DNA of 64,000 bases from Lysinibacillus fusiformis (lineage in GTDB: Bacteria > Bacillota > Bacilli > Bacillales_A > Planococcaceae), in contig NZ_CP070490.1 of assembly GCF_016925635.1 (NCBI RefSeq), forward strand, positions 1,856,001 through 1,920,000, read 5' to 3'. The stretch's first letter is position 1, and each line of letters begins with the position of its first letter. The notes beneath the pieces are model-generated. The model ran no database searches. It worked only from the letters and a program-made list of their open reading frames with translations, and had not been told where the DNA came from. A program made the translations under genes and the position numbers. Shown here piece after piece: positions 1-13,313 of the stretch.

Positions 1-188
1 AAAAAGAATTCGATGATAAGCTTGTGAATCTGATTAAAGAAACAAAAGAGGATTTACAGCAGGCGAAGATAATAGAAGAATTAATGGATGATTATGATCT
101 AGGTGTGATTGCTCAACGCAAAACTGCAGAAAGTATTCATTTCTATTTGTTTAAGGAAGCTAGAATTCGTAAGGTATTAATAAAATAG
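1..188 (+). CDS. yaaL: YaaL family (DUF2508) protein, 3' part only
   Basis: The window opens inside this gene; only the last 61 residues are present, ending at the TAG at 186-188. The visible part is charged and helical, with DYDLGVIAQRKTAESIHFYLFKEA-like spacing of aromatic and basic residues near the C-terminus, as in the short YaaL proteins of Bacillus. No function is established for the family that I know of. The identification leans on context: in Bacillus, yaaL sits between recR and bofA, and bofA follows here after 75 bp. Upstream recR and dnaX are expected outside the window. Confidence 0.75.
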   Translation, partial: KEFDDKLVNLIKETKEDLQQAKIIEELMDDYDLGVIAQRKTAESIHFYLFKEARIRKVLIK

Positions 189-202
189 TTCTTTTTAAAA
201 TA

Positions 203-232
203 TTCATAGAAGCAAAACAGGAAACATAAACT
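203..232 (+). promoter_or_regulatory. Possible SigE-type promoter of bofA
   Basis: TTCATA at 203-208 and CATAAACT at 225-232 resemble the mother-cell SigE -35 and -10 (CATACAMT-like) elements with 16 bp between them. bofA acts in the mother cell, so such a promoter would make sense. The match is imperfect and this is an inference. Confidence 0.3.
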
Positions 233-263
233 TTCATAATTATTTAATTGAGGGGGCAACTAT

Positions 264-536
264 ATGTCTTGGTTAGTAATTATGAGTATTTGTATTCCTG
301 TTGGGCTTCTTTTTCTTTATGTAATAATAAGACATGCTAAACTGGGTAAAATCTTAGAAGGATTATCGGTGTTTTGGTTTAGATTTGCATTTGCTTTTCT
401 ATTATTATTCGTAATTCATTTAGGTATTGGTTATATAGGATATAATGTGCCAATCAATCTGTTTTCTGTCTTAACAATCGCTGTCTTAGGTATTCCAGGT
501 GTATTAGGAATAACAGCTTTAATATTTTTTTTATAA
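264..536 (+). CDS. bofA: Pro-sigma-K processing inhibitor BofA
   Basis: A 90-residue, almost wholly hydrophobic protein with two to three membrane segments (about residues 5-22, 35-58 and 68-90). The C-terminal stretch with GIPGVLGI matches the conserved end of the BofA family, whose B. subtilis member is 87 residues. Known role: with SpoIVFA it holds the membrane protease SpoIVFB inactive in the outer forespore membrane, delaying pro-SigK cleavage until a forespore signal arrives. The ATG is preceded by a GAGGGGG ribosome binding site at about 250-256. Its position between yaaL and an rRNA operon is as in Bacillus. Confidence 0.9.
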   Translation: MSWLVIMSICIPVGLLFLYVIIRHAKLGKILEGLSVFWFRFAFAFLLLFVIHLGIGYIGYNVPINLFSVLTIAVLGIPGVLGITALIFFL

Positions 537-541
537 AAGGC

Positions 542-653
542 TTGCATTATAAAAAGATTCTGGTATAGTTATAGAAGTCGCTAATACAACTGGTTGAAAC
601 GAAAAAATAATTTAAAAATTATTGTTGACACAATGTATAGCACATGGTATTAT
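542..653 (+). promoter_or_regulatory. Tandem sigma-A promoters of the first rRNA operon
   Basis: P2 is strong: TTGACA at 625-630, 17 bp, TATTAT at 648-653. A weaker P1 lies upstream: TTGCAT at 542-547, 16 bp, TATAGT at 564-569, starting 5 bp after the bofA stop. Tandem promoters spaced by about 80-90 bp are usual for Bacillus rRNA operons, and the second operon in this window has the same layout. Confidence 0.75.
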
Positions 654-682
654 ATAAGAGTTGCTGCTGAAACAGCGGCAAA

Positions 683-819
683 CAAATGAACCTTGAAAAC
701 TGAACAAGCAAAACGTAATCAATAAAGTTTTAAGTAGCTAGCTTCGGCGAGTGAACGAAACAAAAAATTTGGACATCAAAATTGATGCCAGCAAAACAAT
801 TTGAGCTAATCAAATTTCT
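683..819 (+). promoter_or_regulatory. rRNA leader: boxA-like antitermination site and 16S processing stem (left arm)
   Basis: The leader carries CCTTGAAAACTGAAC (691-705), similar to Bacillus rrn boxA sites. Positions 689-720 are nearly complementary to 2410-2440 beyond the 16S gene, so they should form the long RNase III stem that loops out 16S. The segment 683-819 recurs almost unchanged at 63083-63219 before the second 16S gene. Confidence 0.75.
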
Positions 820-5479
<4,660 letters not shown>

Positions 5480-5639
5480 AAACGTTTGAACCATTCAATG
5501 CACGTTTATCCAGTTTTGAAAGAACAACACTTTCAACAAGGTTTTAAGATACTATGTATTTTGAAGCTTTTAAAAGGAACTTCTGCTAAGAACGCAACAT
5601 CCGTGTTGCAACGCAGAAGCCAGCACATCCATGTGCAAG
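5480..5639 (+). other. 23S-5S spacer with processing stems
   Basis: This 160-nt spacer has the right arm of the 23S processing stem (5494-5526) and a strong hairpin just before 5S, where TTCTGC at 5581-5586 pairs with GCAGAA at 5613-5618 around an inner GCAACA/TGTTGC pair. Such a stem is the expected context for 5S maturation by RNase M5, whose gene rnmV lies at 19604. There is no tRNA. Confidence 0.65.
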
Positions 5640-5755
5640 TCTAGTGATGATGGCAAAGAGGTCACACCCGTTCCCATACCGAACACGGAAGTTAAGCTCT
5701 TTAGCGCCGATGGTAGTTGGGGGCTTCCCCCTGTGAGAGTAGGACGTCGCTAGGC
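5640..5755 (+). rRNA. rrf: 5S ribosomal RNA
   Basis: About 116 nt, with the conserved GAGGTCACACCCGTTCCCAT block at 5658-5677 and CCGAACACGG just after it, ending GGACGTCGCTAGGC. The 5' TCTAGTGATGA and 3' end pair as the terminal helix. It is the last gene of the operon; no tRNA follows before the terminator. Confidence 0.96.
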
Positions 5756-5763
5756 AAAAAAGT

Positions 5764-5790
5764 AACCACTGAGAAATCAGTGGTTTTTTT
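5764..5790 (+). terminator. Rho-independent terminator of the first rRNA operon
   Basis: AACCACTGA (5764-5772), GAAA tetraloop, TCAGTGGTT (5777-5785), running into seven T residues ending at 5790. A perfect 9-bp stem right after 5S. Confidence 0.93.
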
Positions 5791-5860
5791 GTTTATTTAG
5801 AATCCTATAAAATGTTAAAGTTTAATAGAGTGATTAAAATAAACAAAGGGGTGCACTGGA

Positions 5861-6298
5861 GTGGCAACAGGACAATGTAGTAAGGAAATCAATATACAGA
5901 AAGAAAAATTAGAGAATTTTATTCAAAATAGAGAACAATGGGCTGTTTTAATACCAGGTTATTTACATCACGAAATACTAAATGAAAATGATATGATTTG
6001 GGTCTTCCAAGGTGATTTTGGCATTATTCAAAAAGCAGTTAAAGTAGAACTTAAAATTAAAAAATCAGATGCTCATCAAGTACTATTTGATTTAGAGGGT
6101 TTATCTGATCCGATAAATGGTGATGGTTCTTTTGAAATAAAACAAAATCAAGGTGAATCACCTCAACTGACTGGTAATTTAACAATGAAAGCAAGTGGAT
6201 TTTTAGCGGGATTGATGAATCCAGTATTAGATAATTTTGTACCTCGCCTAGTCGAGCAATTAGTGGAAGCAATGGCTCTTCAAGTGGCAAAAGAATAG
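5861..6298 (+). CDS. SRPBCC/CoxG-like family protein
   Basis: A soluble 145-residue protein with a GTG start at 5861, an AAAGGGGTG ribosome binding site about 9 bp upstream, and its own terminator. The alternating polar and apolar pattern, a GDFGIIQKAVKVEL strand segment, a GxGxFEIK-like turn near residue 85 and a final amphipathic helix (about 115-145) fit the SRPBCC helix-grip fold, close to the CoxG group. Members bind small hydrophobic ligands, but no function can be read here. No coxS/M/L partners are nearby. It is not part of the B. subtilis gene order at this site, where csfB, xpaC and yaaN lie. Confidence 0.7.
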   Translation: MATGQCSKEINIQKEKLENFIQNREQWAVLIPGYLHHEILNENDMIWVFQGDFGIIQKAVKVELKIKKSDAHQVLFDLEGLSDPINGDGSFEIKQNQGESPQLTGNLTMKASGFLAGLMNPVLDNFVPRLVEQLVEAMALQVAKE

Positions 6299-6302
6299 TG
6301 AT

Positions 6303-6506
6303 ATGAAAAGAGTTGGAGAACCGATTATTACTGTTATCTGTAATAATCGGTTTTATTTTGATTCAGCAAATATTACTTGTACAGAAAGAGATGGCTCAGG
6401 CATAGAAGACTTTCTCCTTATAAGAAAGAGTGAATATACTTGTTTTATTTTTGAGCGCAGTGTCAGCGGTAATGACACCGATATGTCCTGGTTGATAATA
6501 AGATAA
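6303..6506 (+). pseudogene. Possible decayed csfB/gin (sigma-G inhibitor) remnant
   Basis: A 67-codon frame from 6303 whose second half recalls the Gin/CsfB zinc-finger protein: CTERDGSGI, then EYTCFIFERSVSGNDTD, compared with a family pattern of CxxC, GI, FICxxCE and a TDT-like tail. The N-terminal half lies inside a terminator hairpin, there is no good ribosome binding site, and most zinc-ligand cysteines are missing (one C where CxxC is expected). In B. subtilis csfB sits just after this rRNA operon, which is why I note it. It could equally be chance. Confidence 0.25.
6319..6358 (+). terminator. Terminator after the CoxG-like gene
   Basis: AACCGATTATTAC (6319-6331), 8-nt loop, GTAATAATCGGTT (6340-6352), then TTATTTT. 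The 13-bp stem is perfect. Confidence 0.85.
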
Positions 6507-6615
6507 TTTGTTGAAAAAATTTGTTTATTAAATAAAAATGGATGACCTTGTCGAGGGATAGCTTTTTTATCTCCTTATAATTTCGTATAATTAAAGGAGA
6601 ATCTAACGAAAATGG

Positions 6616-8049
6616 GTGTTTGTTTTGCAAAAGAAAAAGCCAATTATTGAAGGGTTAGAACGTTTTCGACAACAACAAAATATTTCTTTTCATGTCCCAG
6701 GTCATAAGCATGGCGAACTGTCCCACCTTCCACAAGCATTTAAAGATGTAATGCGTTATGATGTAACTGAATTATCAGGTTTAGATGATCTACATTACCC
6801 TGAGGAAATGATATTAGAAGCAGAAAATTTATTGGCAGATACATATGGAGCAACGAAGAGTTTCTTTCTAGTAGGAGGTTCTACTGTTGGAAATTTAGCA
6901 ATGATATATGGTACTTGTAACAAGGGCGATACGATTATTGTTCAGCGTAATGCACATAAATCAATTTTCCATGCCATTGAACTTGTTGGGGCTAAGCCAA
7001 TATTTGTGTCACCGCTATGGGATGAACGAACATTATCGGCGACACATGTAACGTATAGAGATTTAAAAGAAGCAGTAGAAAATTATTCAGAGGCGAAAGC
7101 AGTTGTTCTGACATATCCTACTTATTATGGGATGACTTCTAATGAAATACAGCAGCAAATTGCTTATTGTCATGAAAAAGGAATACCTGTATTGGTGGAT
7201 GAAGCACATGGCGCTCATTTTAATGCATGTACTTTATTTCAGCCATCCGCATTGTCATTTGGAGCAGATATTGTTGTACAATCAGCGCATAAGACTCTAC
7301 CAGCTATGACGATGGCTTCTTTTATGCATGTTAAGTCGGAATTGATAGCGGCTGACAAAATACATCATTATTTACGCATGTTACAATCTAGTAGCCCATC
7401 TTATTTATTATTAGCTTCATTAGATGATGCTCGCTATTATGTACAGACATATATGGAGAGTGATGGGGCATATATAATAGAAAAAAAGAATCAATGGATT
7501 GATGCATTACGTTCGATTGGTTCATTGGAAGTAATTGAAGTAGATGATCCACTTAAAGTATTGTTACGTGTTAATGGTTATAGTGGTTTTCAATTACAAG
7601 AGGCATTAGAGGAGAAGCATGTTTATGGGGAGCTGGCAGATGCGAATCAGGTCTTATTTGTGTTACCTTTGCTGAAGCAAGGACATACCTACCCATTTGC
7701 TGAAATCAGAATTCGTATAAAAGAGGCTATAACTATGCTATTAAACACAGCTAAAACCGATAGCATAAAGGCTTCTCAAACAGCCTATCATTTTGCACCG
7801 ATTACTGAGCCTATCTATACCTTTAATGAGGTTGCATCATTAAATAAAGAATGGTTACCATATATGCGTACAATGGGCCGGATTTCAGCAAATATGATTA
7901 TACCTTATCCACCTGGTATACCATTGTTAGTGCCAGGAGAAAGAATAACAGTAGCTAAATTAAGTCAATTGGAAGAGCTATTAGCAGCAGGTGCGACATT
8001 CCAAGGGAATCATCGTTTAGCAGAAAAAATGATTCAGGTCATTAAATAG
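6616..8049 (+). CDS. Orn/Lys/Arg decarboxylase family PLP enzyme (YaaO/SpeA-like)
   Basis: A 477-residue fold-type I PLP enzyme of the major group III decarboxylase family. Seen: FHVPGHKHG (25-33), [12 protein letters not shown] (49-60), DEAH at 195-198 contacting the PLP ring, and the PLP lysine K226 in SAHKTLP. The C-terminal domain ends in [11 protein letters not shown], typical of the family. These enzymes decarboxylate arginine, lysine or ornithine to a polyamine or its precursor; which substrate applies cannot be read, though arginine is plausible. It occupies the yaaO position, 17 bp before tmk. The GTG at 6616 is 16 bp from AAAGGAGA (6593-6600), rather far, so TTG 6625 is an alternative start. 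Confidence 0.88.
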   Translation: MFVLQKKKPIIEGLERFRQQQNISFHVPGHKHGELSHLPQAFKDVMRYDVTELSGLDDLHYPEEMILEAENLLADTYGATKSFFLVGGSTVGNLAMIYGTCNKGDTIIVQRNAHKSIFHAIELVGAKPIFVSPLWDERTLSATHVTYRDLKEAVENYSEAKAVVLTYPTYYGMTSNEIQQQIAYCHEKGIPVLVDEAHGAHFNACTLFQPSALSFGADIVVQSAHKTLPAMTMASFMHVKSELIAADKIHHYLRMLQSSSPSYLLLASLDDARYYVQTYMESDGAYIIEKKNQWIDALRSIGSLEVIEVDDPLKVLLRVNGYSGFQLQEALEEKHVYGELADANQVLFVLPLLKQGHTYPFAEIRIRIKEAITMLLNTAKTDSIKASQTAYHFAPITEPIYTFNEVASLNKEWLPYMRTMGRISANMIIPYPPGIPLLVPGERITVAKLSQLEELLAAGATFQGNHRLAEKMIQVIK

Positions 8050-8066
8050 TTGGAGGCAATAACAGC

Positions 8067-8696
8067 ATGAATAGCAATTTATTTATTACATTCGAAGGTC
8101 CCGAGGGAGCAGGAAAAACAACGGTCATTCAAATGATAGCAAAGCGATTAACAGAAAAAAATATTGAAGTTCTGGCAACAAGAGAACCCGGTGGAATTGA
8201 GATTGCAGAAAAAATAAGAACCATCATCTTGAATCCTGCACATACAGCTATGGACGAACGAACAGAAGCATTATTATATGCTGCAGCAAGAAGTCAGCAT
8301 TATTTTGAAAAAGTACGACCTGCTTTAGATGCCGGGAAGTTGGTTATATGTGACCGTTTTATCGATTCATCTTTAGCCTATCAAGGATATGCAAGAGGAA
8401 TCGGTGTCGATGAAGTGCTTTCTATTAATGAGTTCGCTATTGGGAAAAAATTGCCTGACGTGACTATATTATTTGATCTTGCACCAGAGGTAGGCTTAGC
8501 ACGTATTCATGCAACTGGCAATCGGGAAGTAAACCGCTTAGACGTTGAAAGCTTGTCGTTTCATCAGAAGGTGCGTGAAGGATATTTACAACTAGTAGAG
8601 CAGTACCCAGAACGAATACGTGTGGTCAACGCAGACCAAGATATTGAGAATGTTGTGGAAGATGTATGGTTATTATTATTGGAAGCAATGCAGTAA
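8067..8696 (+). CDS. tmk: Thymidylate kinase
   Basis: Phosphorylates dTMP to dTDP with ATP, the last committed step towards dTTP. The 209-residue length is normal. The P-loop GPEGAGKT is at 11-18, REPGG at 39-43 and DRFIDSS at 96-102 for dTMP contacts. The LID region with a basic stretch lies around 140-150. A TTGGAGGC ribosome binding site lies 10 bp before the ATG, and the gene follows the decarboxylase after 17 bp, so the two are probably co-transcribed. It is followed by a miniature repeat and darA. Confidence 0.97.
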   Translation: MNSNLFITFEGPEGAGKTTVIQMIAKRLTEKNIEVLATREPGGIEIAEKIRTIILNPAHTAMDERTEALLYAAARSQHYFEKVRPALDAGKLVICDRFIDSSLAYQGYARGIGVDEVLSINEFAIGKKLPDVTILFDLAPEVGLARIHATGNREVNRLDVESLSFHQKVREGYLQLVEQYPERIRVVNADQDIENVVEDVWLLLLEAMQ

Positions 8697-8746
8697 AAGC
8701 ATGAAGTTGTCTACAACAATGTGATATAATGATACTATCCATTAAT

Positions 8747-8932
8747 TTATCTTCACTAGGATAACATCATTTGTGGGAGTATCCCATTACGTCGGAGCGC
8801 AATTGCCGCTGACGCTTCGCTTTCACGCAGATCTAGTTTTTAGATTAACTAACCTGCATTGTGTAGGCAGGCAACATGATGGTGTTCCCCTATATTCAAC
8901 GGGTGTTTAAACATCTACTGAATCAAGATAAA
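8747..8932. repeat. Miniature inverted-repeat element between tmk and darA
   Basis: The 308 bp between tmk and darA contain a 186-bp segment with imperfect terminal inverted repeats: TTATCTTCACTAG at the left and CTACTGAATCAAGATAA at the right. There are sub-terminal complementary blocks AACATCAT (8763-8770) and GATGGTGTT (8879-8887), and an inner GCTGACGCTTCGC. It has no coding capacity. A shorter relative with the same ends and a GCTGACACTTCGC core lies at 50452-50514. It looks like a non-autonomous mobile or structured repeat. A possible extended -10 TGATATAAT lies at 8722-8730. Confidence 0.55.
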
Positions 8933-8998
8933 TGTTTATAAGCTAATGCTTAGGAATAGTATTGAAATCTATCTAGGTGAATTTTATAAAAGGGGTGA

Positions 8999-9334
<336 letters not shown>

Positions 9335-9459
9335 AAAGTAGCCTCCGAAGCTGAATTATTGATTATTAGCTACTATTAGACATTTTAAAAAAACTAATAG
9401 TTATTTAAAAGCGATTATGCCTAGGAGAAATAGATAAAAATTGTGGGGGCGAAACCAGC

Positions 9460-9900
9460 TTGAAGATTAATCAAGATATACGTGTCGGGTTAAATACAAA
9501 TCGCAAAGAGCCACTACAAAATAATAATCAAAATAACCGATTTGGAGATATGGTCGTCAAGCAAGGTAATAAGCTGCAAACAGAACAACTAACACGTTTG
9601 TTAGGGGATATATCTACTGCAGGTGACCGAGTTGCTAGATCACGTAATTTACGAGAACTTGCTAGGTTTAAAATGCTTGTTAAACGATTTCTACAAGAGA
9701 CAGTAGAACATGGTATGGAGTTAAAACAATCACATACCTGGAATCGTTTTGGTGAAGGAAGACGTTTAAAAATCATTGAAACCATTGATACACGTCTTGT
9801 CGAACTTGCACAGGATCTCTTAGATGAAGAAAAAGAAGCAATAGATCTCCTTGATAAAATCGGTGAGATTAAAGGCTTACTAATTAATTTATATATGTAA
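9460..9900 (+). CDS. yaaR: YaaR family protein (DUF327)
   Basis: A 146-residue, strongly helical and charged protein starting at TTG with a GTGGGGGCG ribosome binding site. The N-terminal MKINQDIRVG and C-terminal DLLDKIGEIKGLLINLYM match the YaaR family found between darA and holB in Bacillus. No function is established that I can name. A terminator follows directly. Confidence 0.85.
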   Translation: MKINQDIRVGLNTNRKEPLQNNNQNNRFGDMVVKQGNKLQTEQLTRLLGDISTAGDRVARSRNLRELARFKMLVKRFLQETVEHGMELKQSHTWNRFGEGRRLKIIETIDTRLVELAQDLLDEEKEAIDLLDKIGEIKGLLINLYM

Positions 9901-9902
9901 AA

Positions 9903-9938
9903 CCCGTGTCTCGTTCTCATATAGGCGCGGGCTTTTTT
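9903..9938 (+). terminator. Terminator after yaaR
   Basis: CCCGTGTC (9903-9910) pairs with GGCGCGGG (9924-9931) including two G-U pairs, followed by CTTTTTT. It would separate yaaR from holB. Confidence 0.75.
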
Positions 9939-10056
9939 CAAATGTTAAGTTGGCAACTTGCCACTAAAGTAGAACCACTGTAATGTTTCTTTACAAAAAG
10001 TAAGAGTGCAAGAAAGTCGCACTTTTTGTTATAGACACAGGAAGGAATTTAAATGT

Positions 10057-11061
10057 ATGGCCAAGAATGTTGAAGAGCTACTCACACTACAACCAGTCGT
10101 AATGAAGCAACTTCAAACGATTTTTGACAAGAATAGATTAGCACATGCATATATTTTTGATGGCGAAAAAGGGACAGGCAAGGTAGATATTATGTACTTT
10201 TTTGTCAAATTAATGTTATGTGAGCAACCAAGTGGAAATGTTCCATGTGAAACATGTCGAAATTGCAAACGTGTAGATTCGGGAAATCATCCAAATATTC
10301 ATCAAATTTATCCTGATGGTCAATTCATAAAAATTGATCAAATGCGAGAACTCATTGGAGAAATGAAAATGATGGGTGTAGAAGAGGGACGTAAGATTTA
10401 TGTGCTTCATCATGCAGACCGTCTTAATACAGCCTCTGCCAATATGATACTTAAATTTTTAGAGGAACCAGATGGAGAGGTAACTGCCATATTACTAACA
10501 GAGCAAATGCAGTCAATACTTCCAACTATCCGTTCTCGTTGCCAACATATCAAATTTCAAAAAATGCCACGTCATGTTTTGTTGAAGCATTTACAGGAAA
10601 ATAATATTTCACATTCAATGGCTTCAACAGTAAGCATGATGACAAATGAGCTCGAAACGGCTATATTTTTAGCGAATGATGAGCAGTTTGCACTCGCTCG
10701 AAAAACAGTGTTAAAATTAGTAGAGGCCATTCGGCAAAATGTACACGAAGCAATGCTTATTGTGCATGAAGAGTGGTTGCCTCACTTTAAAGAAAAAAGC
10801 GAGATGGAGCAAGCATTGGATTTACTACTATTTGCTTACCGTGATATAGTGTCAATAAAAGCTAATCCCGAGGCAGCTTGTACTTATCCAGACATGTTAC
10901 CACTATTTAAAGAAGTTGCGCTATATTCCACTTATGAAAGATTATCAAATCAGATGGAATCTATTTTACAAGCGCGCTCCTCTTTACAGCGTAACATGAA
11001 TAGGACGTTATTGATGGAGCAGTTAATGCTAAATCTGCAGGAGGGATATACATTTGTATAA
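10057..11061 (+). CDS. holB: DNA polymerase III subunit delta'
   Basis: A clamp-loader AAA+ subunit of 334 residues. The nucleotide-binding loop GEKGTGKV is at 36-43, the zinc module has cysteines 55, 64, 67 and 70 (CETCRNC), and the SRC-like sensor appears as IRSRCQHI. Delta' pairs with delta and tau/gamma to load the beta clamp. I take ATG 10057 (MAKNVEE), with GAAGGA at 10041-10046, rather than the earlier ATG at 10006, because it fits the family length (about 330). The gene overlaps ricT by 8 bp. Confidence 0.93.
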   Translation: MAKNVEELLTLQPVVMKQLQTIFDKNRLAHAYIFDGEKGTGKVDIMYFFVKLMLCEQPSGNVPCETCRNCKRVDSGNHPNIHQIYPDGQFIKIDQMRELIGEMKMMGVEEGRKIYVLHHADRLNTASANMILKFLEEPDGEVTAILLTEQMQSILPTIRSRCQHIKFQKMPRHVLLKHLQENNISHSMASTVSMMTNELETAIFLANDEQFALARKTVLKLVEAIRQNVHEAMLIVHEEWLPHFKEKSEMEQALDLLLFAYRDIVSIKANPEAACTYPDMLPLFKEVALYSTYERLSNQMESILQARSSLQRNMNRTLLMEQLMLNLQEGYTFV

Positions 11062-11869
11062 TGTAGTAGGAGTCCGCTTTAAAAAGGCGGGTAAAATATA
11101 TTATTTTGATCCGGCATCATTTCTACTAGAAGATAGTCAATATGTCATTGTAGAGACAGCCCGCGGTGTAGAGTATGGAAAGGTAGTTGTCCCTCAAAAA
11201 GTAGTGGGTGATAATGATGTTGTATTACCACTTAAACAAGTACTTAGACCAGCGGATGATCGTGATCGTATACAAGTAGAGGAAAATGCAGCCGAATCGA
11301 AACGTGCATTTGAACTCGCTAGTACTAAAATTATAGAGCATAATTTAGAAATGAAACTTGTAGATGTTGAATATACATTTGATCGTAATAAAATTATTTT
11401 TTACTTTACAGCTGAAGGACGAGTTGACTTCAGGGATCTAGTAAAAGATTTAGCCTCAGTTTTTAGAACGCGTATTGAGCTTCGCCAAATCGGTGTGCGT
11501 GATGAAGCAAAGCTATTAGGTGGCATTGGTCCATGCGGAAGAATGCTTTGTTGCTCCACATTTTTAGGTGATTTTGAGCCAGTTTCTATCAAGATGGCTA
11601 AAGATCAAAACTTATCATTAAATCCCTCAAAAATATCTGGTCTTTGTGGACGGTTAATGTGTTGCTTAAAGTATGAAAATGATGAATATGAAGAAGCAAA
11701 AGAGGGCATGCCAGATGTTGGTGAGATAACAATGACACCAGATGGCCGTGGAAAAGTAGTAGGGCTAAATGTGCTGGAAAGAATTATTCAAGTATATTTA
11801 CACGAGCAGGAACGCACAGTTGAGTATACACTAGAAGAACTGCTAGCAGGCGAAAAAAATCTTATTTAA
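11054..11869 (+). CDS. ricT: PSP1-domain protein RicT (YaaT)
   Basis: A 271-residue protein starting at TTG inside the end of holB. The PSP1 domain is recognisable throughout, with the cysteine clusters GPCGRMLCC (C161, C166, C167) and GLCGRLMCC (C198, C203, C204) that carry iron-sulfur clusters in the RicA-RicF-RicT (YmcA-YlbF-YaaT) complex. In B. subtilis that complex promotes RNase Y-dependent mRNA maturation and the phosphorelay to Spo0A, affecting sporulation, biofilm and competence. The overlap with holB implies translational coupling. Confidence 0.94.
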   Translation: MYNVVGVRFKKAGKIYYFDPASFLLEDSQYVIVETARGVEYGKVVVPQKVVGDNDVVLPLKQVLRPADDRDRIQVEENAAESKRAFELASTKIIEHNLEMKLVDVEYTFDRNKIIFYFTAEGRVDFRDLVKDLASVFRTRIELRQIGVRDEAKLLGGIGPCGRMLCCSTFLGDFEPVSIKMAKDQNLSLNPSKISGLCGRLMCCLKYENDEYEEAKEGMPDVGEITMTPDGRGKVVGLNVLERIIQVYLHEQERTVEYTLEELLAGEKNLI

Positions 11870-11896
11870 GATAGAGAATTTAACGAGGTGGCTTGG

Positions 11897-12253
11897 GTGA
11901 AGGACCGTAATTTCTTGGATACCGTTATGGAGTTCGAACAACAGCTCGAAGCAATGCAGGAGCAATTTGGTGCATTGAAACAATTTGTAGCGTTAATGAT
12001 GGAAGAGCATAAGGCGCTTGAGACAGAAAATCATCACCTACGAACACGTCTAGAAGAACTACTTTCTAATACAAACTCCGTACAAGCTGCTGAAGTAAAG
12101 AAAGAGAGTCCGCTAGATATTGGTGAGGGATATGATAACTTAGCTCGCCTCTACCAGGAGGGCTTCCATGTTTGTCATGTTCATTTTGGAAGTTCCCGTA
12201 AAGGTGAGGATTGTCTGTTTTGTCTTTCATTTTTAAATAAACAAAATGTGTAA
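11897..12253 (+). CDS. yabA: Replication initiation control protein YabA
   Basis: A negative regulator of initiation that binds DnaA and the DnaN clamp. The N-terminal two-thirds is a coiled coil (about 5-60) for tetramerisation. The C-terminal zinc module spans HVCHVHFG (91-98) and CLFC (C106, C109). The [20 protein letters not shown] block is a strong family marker. I prefer the GTG at 11897 (118 residues, AGGTGG 6 bp upstream) over GTG 11888; B. subtilis YabA has 119 residues. Confidence 0.92.
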   Translation: MKDRNFLDTVMEFEQQLEAMQEQFGALKQFVALMMEEHKALETENHHLRTRLEELLSNTNSVQAAEVKKESPLDIGEGYDNLARLYQEGFHVCHVHFGSSRKGEDCLFCLSFLNKQNV

Positions 12254-12316
12254 TAGAAGGCTGATTCCCGCTACGGTGGTGTCAGTCTTTTGTTTTGTAG
12301 CGTAGGAGGAAGAAGC

Positions 12317-13066
12317 ATGGAAAAATGGCTAAAAGGTGACGAACGACTAGATTATTTGTTGGCTGAAAATTTACGTATTATTCAAAGCCCCTCTGTCTTT
12401 TCATTCTCATTGGATGCAGTGTTGCTTTCAAAGTTTGTTAATATTCCTTATCATAAGGGAAAAATTGTTGATTTATGCTCAGGGAATGGTGTAATTCCTC
12501 TCTTTTTAAGTGCACGTACAAAGGGACAAATAACGGGAGTAGAGATTCAGTCACGTTTATTTGATATGGCAGAGAGAAGTATACGTTACAATCAACTAGA
12601 ACAGCAAATTCAAATGATTCTTGGAGATGTAAAAGAAATACCGAAACAATTAGGCATTGAAAAGTATGATGCGGTTACCTGCAATCCACCCTATTTTTTA
12701 GCACATGAAGCGAGTGATAAAAATCTTAGTGAGCATCATGCCATTGCAAGACATGAACTATATTTAACATTAGAAGAAGCGATTCAATCAGCAAGTAAAT
12801 TATTAAAGCAGGGTGGCAAGGCGGCATTTGTCCATCGTCCAGGGCGATTATTAGATATTGTTACAGCTATGCGAGCAAATCGCTTAGAGCCTAAACGGAT
12901 GCAGCTTATTTATCCGAAGGAAGGGAAAGAGGCCAATACATTATTAATAGAAGGAATCAAAGATGGAAAGCCAGATTTAAAAATCTTGCCGCCGTTGTAT
13001 GTCTATGATGCCAATAATGAATACACGGCAGAAGTGAGAGACATTCTGTATGGAAAAGAGCAATAG
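12317..13066 (+). CDS. trmN6: tRNA1(Val) A37 N6-methyltransferase TrmN6 (YabB)
   Basis: A 249-residue class I SAM-dependent methyltransferase. The SAM loop DLCSGNGV is at 52-59 and the catalytic NPPY at 123-126, which marks N6-adenine methylation. The family modifies adenine 37 in tRNA-Val; the specificity is by homology. ATG 12317 was chosen because AGGAGG (12304-12309) is 7 bp away. It overlaps the GIY-YIG gene by 17 bp. Between yabA and this gene there is only a weak stem (GGCTGA/TCAGTC) with a T-rich tail. Confidence 0.88.
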   Translation: MEKWLKGDERLDYLLAENLRIIQSPSVFSFSLDAVLLSKFVNIPYHKGKIVDLCSGNGVIPLFLSARTKGQITGVEIQSRLFDMAERSIRYNQLEQQIQMILGDVKEIPKQLGIEKYDAVTCNPPYFLAHEASDKNLSEHHAIARHELYLTLEEAIQSASKLLKQGGKAAFVHRPGRLLDIVTAMRANRLEPKRMQLIYPKEGKEANTLLIEGIKDGKPDLKILPPLYVYDANNEYTAEVRDILYGKEQ

Positions 13067-13313
13067 TCACTACTTTTATGTGTTAGAGTGTGCTGATCAA
13101 ACGCTTTATGCAGGGTATACAAATAATATAGAAAAACGTGTTGCTGTACATAACGCTGGTAAAGGAGCAAAATATACAAGAGCTAGAGGTCCAGTGAAAT
13201 GTATTTATAAAGAAATATTTGAGACAAAGCAAGAAGCAATGCGTGCGGAATATGCTTTTAAGCAATTAACAAGATCACAGAAAATTAATTATATAAGGAG
13301 GGGTGAATCGTGA
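13050..13313 (+). CDS. yazA: GIY-YIG nuclease family protein (YazA)
   Basis: An 87-residue single-domain protein in which [19 protein letters not shown] carries the split GIY...YIG motif as YVL and YAGYT, followed by [15 protein letters not shown]. It corresponds to the YhbQ/YazA group of small GIY-YIG proteins, of uncertain physiological role. It overlaps trmN6 and rsmI (4 bp, GTGA), so this is a tightly coupled operon. Confidence 0.9.
   Translation: MEKSNSHYFYVLECADQTLYAGYTNNIEKRVAVHNAGKGAKYTRARGPVKCIYKEIFETKQEAMRAEYAFKQLTRSQKINYIRRGES

Noticed and set aside
8962..8990. TTGAAA-N17-TATAAA as a darA promoter
   Set aside because: Its start site would fall at about 8997, inside or after the ribosome binding site of darA, so it is unlikely to serve the gene.
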